A stretch of DNA of 64,000 bases, taken from NCBI GenBank assembly GCA_013289685.1, contig JABCZL010000010.1, forward strand, positions 1 through 64,000. The letters are read 5' to 3'. This DNA is from Acidobacteriota bacterium (GTDB lineage Bacteria; Acidobacteriota; Terriglobia; Terriglobales; Acidobacteriaceae). Positions 46,183-56,376 of the stretch are shown in pieces (the first letter of the stretch is position 1; each line of letters begins with the position of its first letter). The notes beneath the pieces are model-generated. The model was not told where the DNA came from and did not search any database. It saw only the letters and a list, made by a program, of their open reading frames with translations. The translations under genes were made by a program, and so were the position numbers.

Positions 46183-48288
46183 ATGAAACGCACGCTCTTG
46201 GGCCTTTTGTCTTTGGCTGTTATGTTTCCCGCCTTCGCCGTGGCCCAAAATGCCAGCGCTGCCGCAGCCCCAACCTCCCGCGCGGGCGATGTTCACGAGA
46301 CCCTGCATGGCGTAAGCGTCCCCGATCCCTACCGCTGGCTGGAAGATCAAGAGTCACCCGACACCCGGGCGTGGATCAACCAGCAGAACGACTATACCCA
46401 TAAACTCCTCGACAGCTGGCCGGGACGCGATCGTCTAGAAAAGCGCCTGGGCGAACTGAAGAAAGTGGAGCGCATCAGCTCACCCATCGAGCGCAGCGGA
46501 CGCCTCTTCTACCGCAAGCGCGCCGCCGATCAGGAACAGTACGTCATCTACACCCGGCTGGGCAATGCCGGGAACGAAGAAGTTTTGATCGATCCCAATC
46601 CCATGAGCCCCGACCACTCGACCAACGTCGAAATCATGGATGTCTCAAAGGACGGCAGCCTGCTCGCCTACGTCTTGCGCTTGGGCGGCAAGGATGAGAC
46701 CGAAGTCCACGTGCTCGACGTCGCTGCCAAGCACGATCTCCCAGATACACTGCCGGCAAGAGTGTACTTCGATCTTTCTTTTTTGCCCGACAAGAGCGGG
46801 TTCTACTACTCCACCATGCTCGACGACGGCCCGCGGGTGCGCTTCCACAAGCTGGGAACAAATGTCGAAGCCGACTCGGATGTATTCGGCAAGGGATACG
46901 GGAAAGACACCATTATCGTCGGCGATCCCTCTGAGGATGGCCGCCACCTCGTCATTCATGTCTTTCACGGCGCCGCCGGAGACAAGGTTGAAATCTGGAC
47001 TCAGGGTCTGACGAACAAGGATCTCAAGAAAAATGGACCGATCGAGCCGCTCATCAAAGATTTGGACGCGCGCTCCTTCGGTTTTGCGGTCGGCGACAAA
47101 ATGTTCGTGCAGACCAACTACAAGGCGCCGAAGGGCAAGGTCATGGTGATGGACATGGGGAAGCCCTCACCCGAGAACTGGCGCGAAGTCGTTCCCGAAG
47201 CCGAGAACGCCATCGACAGCGTCACGCTCGCCGGTGGCAAGATCTGGGTCGCCTACGTCAAGAACGCGACCTCAATCGTGAAAGTTTTTCAGCCCGATGG
47301 AAAGCTGGCATTCGAGCCCACCCTGCCGGCGCTGGGCGCGATTTACGATGTGCAGGGACGGTGGGAGAATGCGGCCGCCTATTATACGTACGCGTCCTTC
47401 GCGATTCCGGCGACTATCTATCGCTGCGACATGACCACCGGAAAGCAGTCGGTGTGGGCCCAGATCAAGGTTCCGGTTGATGACTCGAAGTTCGAGGTCA
47501 AGCAGGTGTGGTACTCCTCGAAGGACGGAACCAGAGTGCCGATGTTTCTGCTCTACGCCAAGGGAGTCAAGTTGGACGGGACAAATCCGGCGCTGCTCGA
47601 GGGCTACGGCGGATTCGCCGTCAACAATACGCCGTTTTTCAACGCCGATGCCATCGTGTGGGCGGAGCGCGGCGGCGTCTACGCCCTGGCCAATTTGCGC
47701 GGCGGAGGCGAATTCGGCGAAGCCTGGCATAAGGCGGGCATGCTCGACAAAAAGCAAAACGTGTTCGACGATTACATTGCCGCCGCGGAGTGGCTGATCC
47801 AAAACCAGTACACCAATTCTTCGAAGCTCGCCATTCTCGGCGGCAGCAACGGCGGCCTGCTGGTTGGAGCCGCGCTCACCCAGCGTCCCGAACTCTACCA
47901 GGCGGTGGTTTGCTGGCATCCCTTGCTCGACATGCTTCGCTATGACCAGTTCATGGAGGCGCAGTTCTGGGTCGCCGAGTACGGCACAGCCAAAGACGCC
48001 GAGCAATTCAAATGGCTCTACGCCTACTCGCCCTACCAGCACGTGAAGAAGGGCGTGAAGTACCCAGCCGTACTCTTCATGACCGGAGACGGCGACACGC
48101 GCGTCGCACCGCTGCACGCCCGCAAAATGGCAGCCCTGCTGCAAGCCGACACCGCGTCCGACCGCCCCATCCTGCTGCGCTACGAACTGAAAGCAGGACA
48201 TTCCGGCGGCAGGTCGCTGACCCAGGACATCGGCGACTCAGTCGATCAGTTGAGCTTCCTGTTCTGGCAGCTCGGAGTCGCGCCCTAG
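46183..48288 (+). CDS. prolyl oligopeptidase family serine peptidase (S9A)
   Basis: DPYRWLEDQESPDTRAWINQQN; GGSNGGLLVGAALTQRPELYQAVV; GDGDTRVAPLHARKM; KAGHSGG. Confidence 0.95.
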   Translation: MKRTLLGLLSLAVMFPAFAVAQNASAAAAPTSRAGDVHETLHGVSVPDPYRWLEDQESPDTRAWINQQNDYTHKLLDSWPGRDRLEKRLGELKKVERISSPIERSGRLFYRKRAADQEQYVIYTRLGNAGNEEVLIDPNPMSPDHSTNVEIMDVSKDGSLLAYVLRLGGKDETEVHVLDVAAKHDLPDTLPARVYFDLSFLPDKSGFYYSTMLDDGPRVRFHKLGTNVEADSDVFGKGYGKDTIIVGDPSEDGRHLVIHVFHGAAGDKVEIWTQGLTNKDLKKNGPIEPLIKDLDARSFGFAVGDKMFVQTNYKAPKGKVMVMDMGKPSPENWREVVPEAENAIDSVTLAGGKIWVAYVKNATSIVKVFQPDGKLAFEPTLPALGAIYDVQGRWENAAAYYTYASFAIPATIYRCDMTTGKQSVWAQIKVPVDDSKFEVKQVWYSSKDGTRVPMFLLYAKGVKLDGTNPALLEGYGGFAVNNTPFFNADAIVWAERGGVYALANLRGGGEFGEAWHKAGMLDKKQNVFDDYIAAAEWLIQNQYTNSSKLAILGGSNGGLLVGAALTQRPELYQAVVCWHPLLDMLRYDQFMEAQFWVAEYGTAKDAEQFKWLYAYSPYQHVKKGVKYPAVLFMTGDGDTRVAPLHARKMAALLQADTASDRPILLRYELKAGHSGGRSLTQDIGDSVDQLSFLFWQLGVAP

Positions 48289-48483
48289 CTGGCGTCGCGC
48301 GCCTGGTTGCTGAGGTGCGAGGCCAAAGCATCACCCTGAGATGAAAACACGGGGATAGCACCTGAGTGCTCGCCCGATGAGTCCGATCGCGAGGTTTGGC
48401 AACAACAATCTGGGTCTCCTGTGCAAGATTGAACATTTTTCTTCCGCGGATTGCGGCATGATCGGCAACCACGGCCAAGAAAA

Positions 48484-48897
48484 ATGACTCCAGAACTGCA
48501 ACGCGCTCTCCGACGACACACCCAGTGGTTCGGGTCCTACAAGACATCCGGCGAGCTGAAGAAAGTACAGGTGTGGCTCCTGGTAAATGGCGGACAGATC
48601 GAATTCCTCACTCCGGGGAATTCTTACAAAGTAAGACGGGCGCGGAAGAATCCGCGAGTTATCTGTTATGTGGGAAGCGACGACGGTCCTGCGATTTCTG
48701 GAACGGCCCAAATCGTTACCGACCGGAGTGAAGTCGCACGCGTCTACCGGGGCTACTGGAGGGCCCACCCGTTGCGCATGGCGATTGTCGTCGGACTTCG
48801 GCTTTGGATTGAGATGCTGTTGAACAAGCGAGTTGTCGTTCGCGTCCAGCCGGACGAGCCGAATCCCCTGGCGGGATTGACCGATCCTGCGATCTGA
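48484..48897 (+). CDS. PPOX-class (pyridoxamine 5'-phosphate oxidase-like) flavin/F420 protein
   Basis: VQVWLLVNGGQIEFLTPGNSYKVRRARKNPRVICYVGSDDGPAISGTAQIV; internal start chosen. Confidence 0.65.
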   Translation: MTPELQRALRRHTQWFGSYKTSGELKKVQVWLLVNGGQIEFLTPGNSYKVRRARKNPRVICYVGSDDGPAISGTAQIVTDRSEVARVYRGYWRAHPLRMAIVVGLRLWIEMLLNKRVVVRVQPDEPNPLAGLTDPAI

Positions 48898-49113
48898 ATT
48901 CAGAAAACGGCACACTTGAGTCCCTTCGCGAACTCACGACCCACGGTCAATGAGGGTAACGGCGATCTCGCGCCAACTGACAGAACACTTCCGGATCTGC
49001 TGAGGACTGAGGGCTGACCGCATCGCGGGCCAGTGTGGTCATGACGTTCCCTTGGTCATCAGTCCCTTCGCCCGTAATCTTGACTGGGTCGGGAGTCGGG
49101 CTGGTAATGAGGT

Positions 49114-49923
49114 ATGGCCGCCCTCTTGCCTCCAGTGCGTCGATCGAAACCTGAGTGGTGGTGGCCGTATTTCCTCTCGGTGGTGGTCGTTCTCTTCCTC
49201 TTGTGGCAACTCGCACCTGGGCGTGTTTTCGTGTTCTTGGAATGGCTATCCCCCTTCCGTGTCGGAACGCCGTGGATCTCCGGAACAGTAGTGGACGCCG
49301 TCACTGGCAAGCCCGTGCCGGGAATGGACGTGTGCTTGTTGGTGACGTACGCTCCAGTAAACTTCGACCACCGACGCAGTTCCGAGGTCATGCGGAGCGT
49401 AGTGACACGGACCGACGTGTCCGGAAGGTTCTTTTTCGAACGCCGGGACGATGAACTCGATTGGTTCGACCATTGGGAGGGATACGGGATCGCTGTGACC
49501 GATCCAGCCGCGCAGTGGAAGGATGCGTGCGGAAAGGGTATCTACTTACTTGAAGCGAGCTACCCATCCGGTGGGCACTCCGACATTTTCCGAATTGAGG
49601 CATACTTCCAAAGCCTCTCAGACTCTCCCGCGAAGAACCCACTGCCCTACTTTCCGGCCGCACTGGTTAAGGATCCCACCGATCCGCATCCGCTGCCTTA
49701 CGGCCGCTCTGTTTCCTTCGGTCACTTTCCCGATGGCACACTCGTCCGGAAGATCGGCGAACCCAGTAAGCTCAAGATCGCGCTGGTTCCGCTCCTGGGA
49801 GACGAGAACGAATGCCGTTCGGCCCGGGATTCGGACTCCGCTGAGCTGTGCCGGGCGATGAACGAGTCGCTCACCGCTGACGACCTGCGCAAAATCTGGA
49901 AGTTTTCACCCCCAGGTCAATGA
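49114..49923 (+). CDS. membrane-anchored hypothetical protein with CarboxypepD_reg-like segment
   Basis: N-terminal TM then ISGTVVDAVTGKPVPGMDVCLLV. Confidence 0.6.
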   Translation: MAALLPPVRRSKPEWWWPYFLSVVVVLFLLWQLAPGRVFVFLEWLSPFRVGTPWISGTVVDAVTGKPVPGMDVCLLVTYAPVNFDHRRSSEVMRSVVTRTDVSGRFFFERRDDELDWFDHWEGYGIAVTDPAAQWKDACGKGIYLLEASYPSGGHSDIFRIEAYFQSLSDSPAKNPLPYFPAALVKDPTDPHPLPYGRSVSFGHFPDGTLVRKIGEPSKLKIALVPLLGDENECRSARDSDSAELCRAMNESLTADDLRKIWKFSPPGQ

Positions 49924-50008
49924 CTTTCGGAAGCGACCGCGGTGCCCGAAGAATCGGTGCGGGGCACGATGACCGACGCAACTAGGCTTTTATCCCACCT
50001 GCCTCCCC

Positions 50009-53000
50009 TCAATAAATCACCTTCACCGAAAACTGAATCTGCCGCGACGTCCCCGACGTCTTGCTGATCACGCCAAATCCGCTGCCCCGCACGATGTTCG
50101 ACGGCAACCCGAAATTCACGATGTTGAATAAATTGAAGAACTCCGCGCGGAATTCCACATTGCCCAGCTCCGTGTTTCCGCGATGCCCAAACGGAGTGTC
50201 TTTGATCAGCGCGAAATCGAAATCGTGATATCCCGGCCCGCGAAACGTATCGCGCCCCAGCGTGCCGAACCGCCCTGACTTCGGCCCTGTCCCTCCCGGA
50301 AGGTTAATCGGAATATTGAAGAACGTGTAGTTATTCATCCCCAGCCCGAAGTAGTCGTCGCGCACCGCCCGGCTGGTCGACAAATGCGGCATCGAAACCA
50401 GATCGGGCCGGTCCGCGCCCGCCGCGCCTACGCCCGTCTGCTGCACCCCCGAATACACGCTGAACGGCGACCCCGTCGTCATGGTTGTAATGTTCAGAAA
50501 CTGCCAGCCCCTCGTCAGCGTTCTCCCCAGCGGCTGCAAAAAACCAACCCGCTCCAGCGGCAGCAACTGAATCACACTCACATTGAACGCATGGGTCACA
50601 TCGAACGTCGACGGCCCTTTCTCGGCCGACGGATTCCACGGATCCTGCGGCAACGTCTGCAGCACCGTCCCCGTCGCAGGCCCCAGTCCACCCAGCACCG
50701 CGCTGGTATCGTCAAGCGACTTGGAATACGTGTAGCTGGCCTGCAGTCCCAACCCTGCACGCGCCGAATTCTTGGTGACGCTGGTCTGCAAAGAGTGATA
50801 ACTGGAGTGCGAACCGTTGGTCATCAGAAATTCTTCTCCGTACCCTCCCGTGGCCTGTCCCGCCGCGTTGAACTGCGTGAACGGCGCGTGCGCCTCATCG
50901 GCCCCGCTATAACTGTTCGGACAATAAACCCTGGCCAGATGAATTCCGGCCGTCGCTACGTACGAAACGTTCACCTTCACATCGCGGAAGTCGTGATCCA
51001 CGCCCGCCGTCCAACTGCCGATGTAGCCGTTGCCGAAATTCCTCGCAACGCCAGTGATCGTGAGTAACTGCACCTGATGGCCGGGCGTGAGGTTGGTCAG
51101 ATCATTCTGGAAGCGCGGCAAATCAATCTCGGTATTCGCCGGAACATCCTGCGTTCTCCCCGTCGCAAAAATCGGTTGTCCCTGAACGTTGTAAGCCGTC
51201 GGCAGATTCACCGGCACAAACGTATCTTGAAATGGAACGAAAACTCCCGGCAGCGCAGTGATGTACGGAGCAAACACATAAGGAATCGCAGCCGTCAGAA
51301 AATTATCCTGCCACAAGTTGGGAACAATCGTATTGATCGATCCTCCCGCATGCAGCACCGTGTTCTTACCCACCGCGTAATCCAGCCCCAGCCGCGGCCC
51401 CCAACCGTTCCAGTCCTGGTTATACGGCGGCTGCGGGTTGATCAGCATGACCTGCGTCGCGGTACGGTCCGTGTAGGGAACAGGTTGTCCATCCGCTCCC
51501 AGAAACTCAGGACCCGACGTGCGTTTGGTCGCCTCATGAATGCGGCTGTTCACTTCATAGCGCAATCCGTAATTGACGGTGAGTTGCGAGGTGGCCTTCC
51601 AGGCGTCTTCAAAGTAAACGTTGTAAGCCTCGCGGCGCACGCCCGCTTCATCGAACTTGTCGCCTACCGGCGTGATATCGGCCGCCGCTGTGATGTTGTA
51701 GGAAAATGGCGTCGCGGTCAGCAGCCCGGTCAGCGAGTCGGGCAGCGGATCTCCGAGCTTGATATCGTGCGTGCCGCTCGCCGACGTGATCGTCACCGGC
51801 GTGGTGCCGTCGCCGCAACAGTAAGCCGTGCCTCCGCCAAACTCATATATTCCATTCGGATTCGTTCCAAAAATCGTGGAATCGCGGTTCACCCGAATCT
51901 CGACTCCCCACTTGAACCCATGCGCACCGCGCACCCAGGCCATGTCCTCCTTGAACTGATAAAGATTGCTGTACGATCCGAAAATCGACCCCGCGGGAGT
52001 GTTGAAACTCTGAAACAATCCGTCGGCAAAACCGATCCCCGGCTGCGTGTGGTTGATCGTCGGAAAGAATGGCGTGCTTCGAATGTAGCCCAGAGAAGTA
52101 TCGGAAGTCAGATGCGGAGAAATCGTCCGTGTATACCTCACGCCCGCGTTGCGCTGGTGATCGAAGAACTGCACCCCGAAGCTGGGATCGATCGCCGTCT
52201 GGTCGGGATTAGTCAGCGGCCCCGTCACCTGATTCAAACTGAACCGCGTCGTCAGCTCGGCCTTGCCCGAAATCTGGTGGTCGACTCGCACCGAGAATTG
52301 GTCGGTCCGCGTCACAACCTTCGAAGATGCCGCGTAAGTCCGATCCCCGAACGCTCCCGACGGCAGGTTCGGCAAAGGATAGGTATTGAGTATTGGCAAA
52401 ACCGCCGCGTTCACCGGAGCCGTCAGCGTATCGCCCGGAAAACTCGTGGTGTCGATTCCCTGCCGCTCCGCCGCGGTCGGCACCGGAATCACCTGCGTCG
52501 TACCCAGCACCTGCCGGAAGCCCTGATACTCGCCGAAATAAAATGTGCGCCCACGCCCGTCATAGATGCCCGGAAGCACGACCGGGCCTCCGTTGGTGAA
52601 TCCAAACTCATTTCGCACAAATGGAGGAATGCGCCGTCGCCCAGTCGGATCTTTGTAATCGAAGTAGTTGCGCGCATCGAATGCCGCGTTGCGCAGGAAT
52701 TCGAACAGACTGCCATGCACCTGGTTAACACCCGACTTCGTCACCACGTTGGTGAAACTCGCCGCCCCATGCCCGACCTCGGCCGGCATCACACCCGAAC
52801 TGGCCTGCACCTCCTGAATCGCGTCCACATTGAAATTGGAAAACGTCGCCCCGCCCATCTCCGGATCGGTGGTGTCAAAACCATCCGTGGCAAACACCGT
52901 CGTCACCCCACGCTGCCCATTCACCGCAAACTGCTGCGTGAAATTAGCCGCGCCATTGGCGTCGGTCATGGTGCCCGCCGCCAGCAGCAGCAGTTTGCTG

Positions 53001-53470
53001 AAGTCGCGAGCGTTGAGTGGCAGACTCGAAACTTCCGCGCTGGAAAGACGCTCTCCCCCGCTGGCCTGCGTGGACGTCACCTCGCCGGACGGCACTATGT
53101 GGAGTTCCTGCCCCTGCCCCGGATGATCTGGTAAGGAAATCCGCAGCGAGAGCGTTAGCGCATCCGCATCCTTGACCACTATCGGAGCAGCGGCCTTCCA
53201 TTCTTGGTCCGCAATTTTTACCGACACGTCATAGCCGCCCAGTTCGATTGCGGCAAACGCGAACTTTCCGTTCGCCGCGGTCGTCGCGATGTAGTCGTGA
53301 CCTACGGAAGCCGCGTGCAGCACAACCACAGCCTCGGCCACCGGCTTGCCCGACGAATCGCTCAACACGCCACTCCACGACGCGCCCGAAGGAGCGGCCG
53401 CGATCGTGCCGGCAAGCAAGACAACGCCGAAGGGAAGAATCCAAATCCGATTTCGAGGGCCCATAAACAT
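50009..53470 (-). CDS. TonB-dependent receptor, Oar-like
   Basis: WSGVLSDSSGKPVAEAVVVLHAAS, VTTVFATDGFDTTDPEMGGATFSNFNVDAIQEVQ, terminal RQIQFSVKVIY; start at internal ATG 53470. Confidence 0.9.
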   Translation of the reverse strand: MFMGPRNRIWILPFGVVLLAGTIAAAPSGASWSGVLSDSSGKPVAEAVVVLHAASVGHDYIATTAANGKFAFAAIELGGYDVSVKIADQEWKAAAPIVVKDADALTLSLRISLPDHPGQGQELHIVPSGEVTSTQASGGERLSSAEVSSLPLNARDFSKLLLLAAGTMTDANGAANFTQQFAVNGQRGVTTVFATDGFDTTDPEMGGATFSNFNVDAIQEVQASSGVMPAEVGHGAASFTNVVTKSGVNQVHGSLFEFLRNAAFDARNYFDYKDPTGRRRIPPFVRNEFGFTNGGPVVLPGIYDGRGRTFYFGEYQGFRQVLGTTQVIPVPTAAERQGIDTTSFPGDTLTAPVNAAVLPILNTYPLPNLPSGAFGDRTYAASSKVVTRTDQFSVRVDHQISGKAELTTRFSLNQVTGPLTNPDQTAIDPSFGVQFFDHQRNAGVRYTRTISPHLTSDTSLGYIRSTPFFPTINHTQPGIGFADGLFQSFNTPAGSIFGSYSNLYQFKEDMAWVRGAHGFKWGVEIRVNRDSTIFGTNPNGIYEFGGGTAYCCGDGTTPVTITSASGTHDIKLGDPLPDSLTGLLTATPFSYNITAAADITPVGDKFDEAGVRREAYNVYFEDAWKATSQLTVNYGLRYEVNSRIHEATKRTSGPEFLGADGQPVPYTDRTATQVMLINPQPPYNQDWNGWGPRLGLDYAVGKNTVLHAGGSINTIVPNLWQDNFLTAAIPYVFAPYITALPGVFVPFQDTFVPVNLPTAYNVQGQPIFATGRTQDVPANTEIDLPRFQNDLTNLTPGHQVQLLTITGVARNFGNGYIGSWTAGVDHDFRDVKVNVSYVATAGIHLARVYCPNSYSGADEAHAPFTQFNAAGQATGGYGEEFLMTNGSHSSYHSLQTSVTKNSARAGLGLQASYTYSKSLDDTSAVLGGLGPATGTVLQTLPQDPWNPSAEKGPSTFDVTHAFNVSVIQLLPLERVGFLQPLGRTLTRGWQFLNITTMTTGSPFSVYSGVQQTGVGAAGADRPDLVSMPHLSTSRAVRDDYFGLGMNNYTFFNIPINLPGGTGPKSGRFGTLGRDTFRGPGYHDFDFALIKDTPFGHRGNTELGNVEFRAEFFNLFNIVNFGLPSNIVRGSGFGVISKTSGTSRQIQFSVKVIY

Positions 53471-53726
53471 GAATGCGGAATTATAACGGCACACCACTAC
53501 CAATTCACCGCGCCTTCGCAGGTCCGAACGCTAGGTACTTTTGCAGTTTTGACGCTCACCCCAGCACAACGTAACTATGGCTTGCTTCGCGGCCTGCCCG
53601 ATAAGTCCGGCACTGAGAGTTCCAAGAGCCCCGCTTTCGCGGGGCTTTGCTTTGCTCATCGGGCGAAACTCAACCTCCCTACCGTGGTAGCATTTCCTTG
53701 AAGCCATCTCCTCCCCCGGCCGCAAA

Positions 53727-55799
53727 ATGCCCCGCACCCGTCCCAACTCGCTCTGCCTCTTCTCCACGCTGTGCGGGATAGTCCTGCTCTCAATCCCCGC
53801 CCCCGCCGCCGAGCCTCCCTGGCTCGAAATCCACTCTACCCACTTCACCGTCATCACCGACGCCGGAGAAAAGAAAGGCCGCGAGGTCGCCCTCCGCTTC
53901 GAGCAGATGCGCTCCGTCTTCGCCACCCTGCTGGGAAAAGAGCGTCTCAACCAGTCGGTCCCGCTGACCATCCTCGCCTTCAAGAACGACAAGACGTTCT
54001 ATCAGGTTGCCCCCCTGCGCGGGGGCCAACCCGGCAACGCTCAACCCATAGACGTCCCCGGATTCCTTCTCCCCGGCGACGATGAGGACTTCATCGTCCT
54101 GAACCTGTTCGAAGACGAATCCTGGCGCGCCGTCGCTCACGACTTCGCCGCCATGCTGTTGAATTACAACTACCCTCCCGCGCAAGGATGGTTCGACGAA
54201 GGACTCGCCGAATATTTCAGCGCGATTCGCGTCGACAACAAACAGGTCGAACTGGGCGCCGATCCCGAACTTCGTCCCTCTCTCAACGAAGACCTGGTCG
54301 GCAACCAGCAAGAGACGCATCCGGCAAAATCGCTCACCGAATTGCTCGGCGCCCAGGTCTGGCTGCCCCTCCCAGACCTTTTCTCGATGAAGCACGACCC
54401 CTCGACCCGCAACCTGGGCACGCACCACACGCTCTACTACGCCGAGTCGTGGATCGTGATGCACTACCTGCTTCACGAAAAGAAACTGCCGGAAACCGGT
54501 GCGTACTTCGACTTGGTCCTGAACCAGCATGTGCCCGTGGAAGACGCCATCCAAAAAGCCTACGGCATGAGCTCCGCGCAGCTGGAAAAAGCGGTGAAGG
54601 ATTACTTCCACGCTCAGACCGGACTCTTCACCGCGCTTGATGCCGCCCGCCAGACCAATCCCAACCCTGCTGCAAACTCCGCGCAAATCGACCGCTCTCC
54701 GGCTCCCGTGGGGCCGGACGACTCCATCATCACGTCGAAACCCCTGCCCGAGGCCGATGAACGCGCTCTCTACGCTGAAGTGGCAACCCGAGTCCCCGAA
54801 CGTCGCGACTTCGGCCTGCAGGAGTTACACGCTCTGGCCTCCATGCCCACCGCGGCCGATAAGAAATTCGAATCCAGGAAAACAGAGAGAAGACCGGACG
54901 AGGATCCCGATGTCCTTCCCACCAACGCCAGCGGCAGCCCACTCGCCCACCGCATTCTTGCCTGGGACCACATCCAGCACGGCGAACTCGACGACGCTTT
55001 CACCGAACTCGCCGACGCCGCCGCGCTCAATCCGCGCGACATGTGGCTGCGCTATTACCTGTCCGTCTTGAAGTATCGCGACGCCCAGGCCAGGCACGCC
55101 GATATCCGGGGCCTGCCCAACATGATGCTCGACTTGCGCTCCGTGCTCGAGTGGTATCCCGAAATGGCCGCCGCCTACGACCTGCTGGCTGTCGCCCGCA
55201 ACGAAGGTGGAAGCACTCCTGCCGCCTTGCAGGCCGAGCGCGCCGCTATCAATCTAAGTCCGCGCAATGAGCTCTATACGTTTCACCTGGCGCAGATTTA
55301 TTTGGCCAGCAAGAAATGGGAACCGGCTCAGGTCCTGCTCGAACGCCTGAAAGCCAGCGGCGATCCGCAGATCGCAGCGCTCGCTAAGGAGCTACTGGAA
55401 CGATCCGCCAACGAGCGCAGATACGGCATCCCGCTCGGCGCGGGGACCGCGCAAAGCAAGCTCACGCCCCAGAAGTCGCCCTTTGATGTGTTAGAAGAAG
55501 ACGCCGCCAGGCGAGCTGACGCCGAAAAAGCTACGCAAGCCGACGGTCCCGGCGATAAGCGTCCCACGAAATTTTTCCAAGGCCGCCTGGTCGATGTCGA
55601 TTGCTCTCAGGCTCCCGCCGCCATTCTCACTGTCACCGCCGAAGGTAGATCGTTGAAGCTGCGCGCGGCCGACTACAAATCCCTGGTCCTGATCGGCGCC
55701 GACGATTTCTCCTGCGACTGGAAAGACCGCCGGGTGACGGTGAACTACAAACCCGGCGGTTCCGCCAACGGCGATGTGGTTTCGCTCGAAGTGCGATGA
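53727..55799 (+). CDS. TPR protein with degenerate gluzincin-type peptidase domain
   Basis: AVAHDFAAMLLNYNYPPAQGWFDEGLAEYFSAI; C-terminal TPR-like region. Confidence 0.7.
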   Translation: MPRTRPNSLCLFSTLCGIVLLSIPAPAAEPPWLEIHSTHFTVITDAGEKKGREVALRFEQMRSVFATLLGKERLNQSVPLTILAFKNDKTFYQVAPLRGGQPGNAQPIDVPGFLLPGDDEDFIVLNLFEDESWRAVAHDFAAMLLNYNYPPAQGWFDEGLAEYFSAIRVDNKQVELGADPELRPSLNEDLVGNQQETHPAKSLTELLGAQVWLPLPDLFSMKHDPSTRNLGTHHTLYYAESWIVMHYLLHEKKLPETGAYFDLVLNQHVPVEDAIQKAYGMSSAQLEKAVKDYFHAQTGLFTALDAARQTNPNPAANSAQIDRSPAPVGPDDSIITSKPLPEADERALYAEVATRVPERRDFGLQELHALASMPTAADKKFESRKTERRPDEDPDVLPTNASGSPLAHRILAWDHIQHGELDDAFTELADAAALNPRDMWLRYYLSVLKYRDAQARHADIRGLPNMMLDLRSVLEWYPEMAAAYDLLAVARNEGGSTPAALQAERAAINLSPRNELYTFHLAQIYLASKKWEPAQVLLERLKASGDPQIAALAKELLERSANERRYGIPLGAGTAQSKLTPQKSPFDVLEEDAARRADAEKATQADGPGDKRPTKFFQGRLVDVDCSQAPAAILTVTAEGRSLKLRAADYKSLVLIGADDFSCDWKDRRVTVNYKPGGSANGDVVSLEVR

Positions 55800-55910
55800 G
55801 CTCACCGGCAAGCCGCAATCCACTTTTTTGAAATTTTCAGAGGGTGTATCCTGAACCCGGCGCATCCTACGAAAGGACCGACTTCAGGTGGGTGTCCTTC
55901 AGGAGGGATT

Positions 55911-56354
55911 ATGAAAACGCTGCGCTGCCTGCTTGGTTTTCTTGCTCTGCTTCTGCCTGCGTCCCTGGTGTTGTCCTGCGGTACGAAGTCACCGTCACCA
56001 GGTCAGGATCCACTTCAATCCGTCACCCTAAGCCCGCCCAGCGCCGACGCACAGGACTATCCCAACGGGCAAGTCCCGTTCGTGGCGACCGGCTACTATG
56101 CTGATCCCGTGCGCAAGGTCAGCCCGCTCTCGGCCGGGTGGGGTGCCTGCATTCAGGGAGGGCCCACGCAGGAAGCGCCCACGAACGCCGTGACCGTCAC
56201 CCAAGGGGGCGTGGCGCAGTGTACAGCAGGAGCGGTCGGCACCTACACGGTCTGGGCCAACGACCCTCCGTATACCAGCGTAGAATGTCTGGCGATCACG
56301 GCCTGTGGCGGAGGGTGCTTCGTCGCGGGCGCCGCGCAACTCACCTGCCCCTAG
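55911..56354 (+). CDS. lipoprotein, hypothetical
   Basis: LLLPASLVLSCGTKSP lipobox. Confidence 0.65.
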   Translation: MKTLRCLLGFLALLLPASLVLSCGTKSPSPGQDPLQSVTLSPPSADAQDYPNGQVPFVATGYYADPVRKVSPLSAGWGACIQGGPTQEAPTNAVTVTQGGVAQCTAGAVGTYTVWANDPPYTSVECLAITACGGGCFVAGAAQLTCP

Positions 56355-56376
56355 TAGGCGGGAACTCGCAGATATC

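Noticed and set aside
51077-53134. 685-aa plus-strand ORF
   Set aside because: Antisense to the Oar-like receptor; Arg/His-rich shadow ORF of a GC-rich gene, no recognisable domain.
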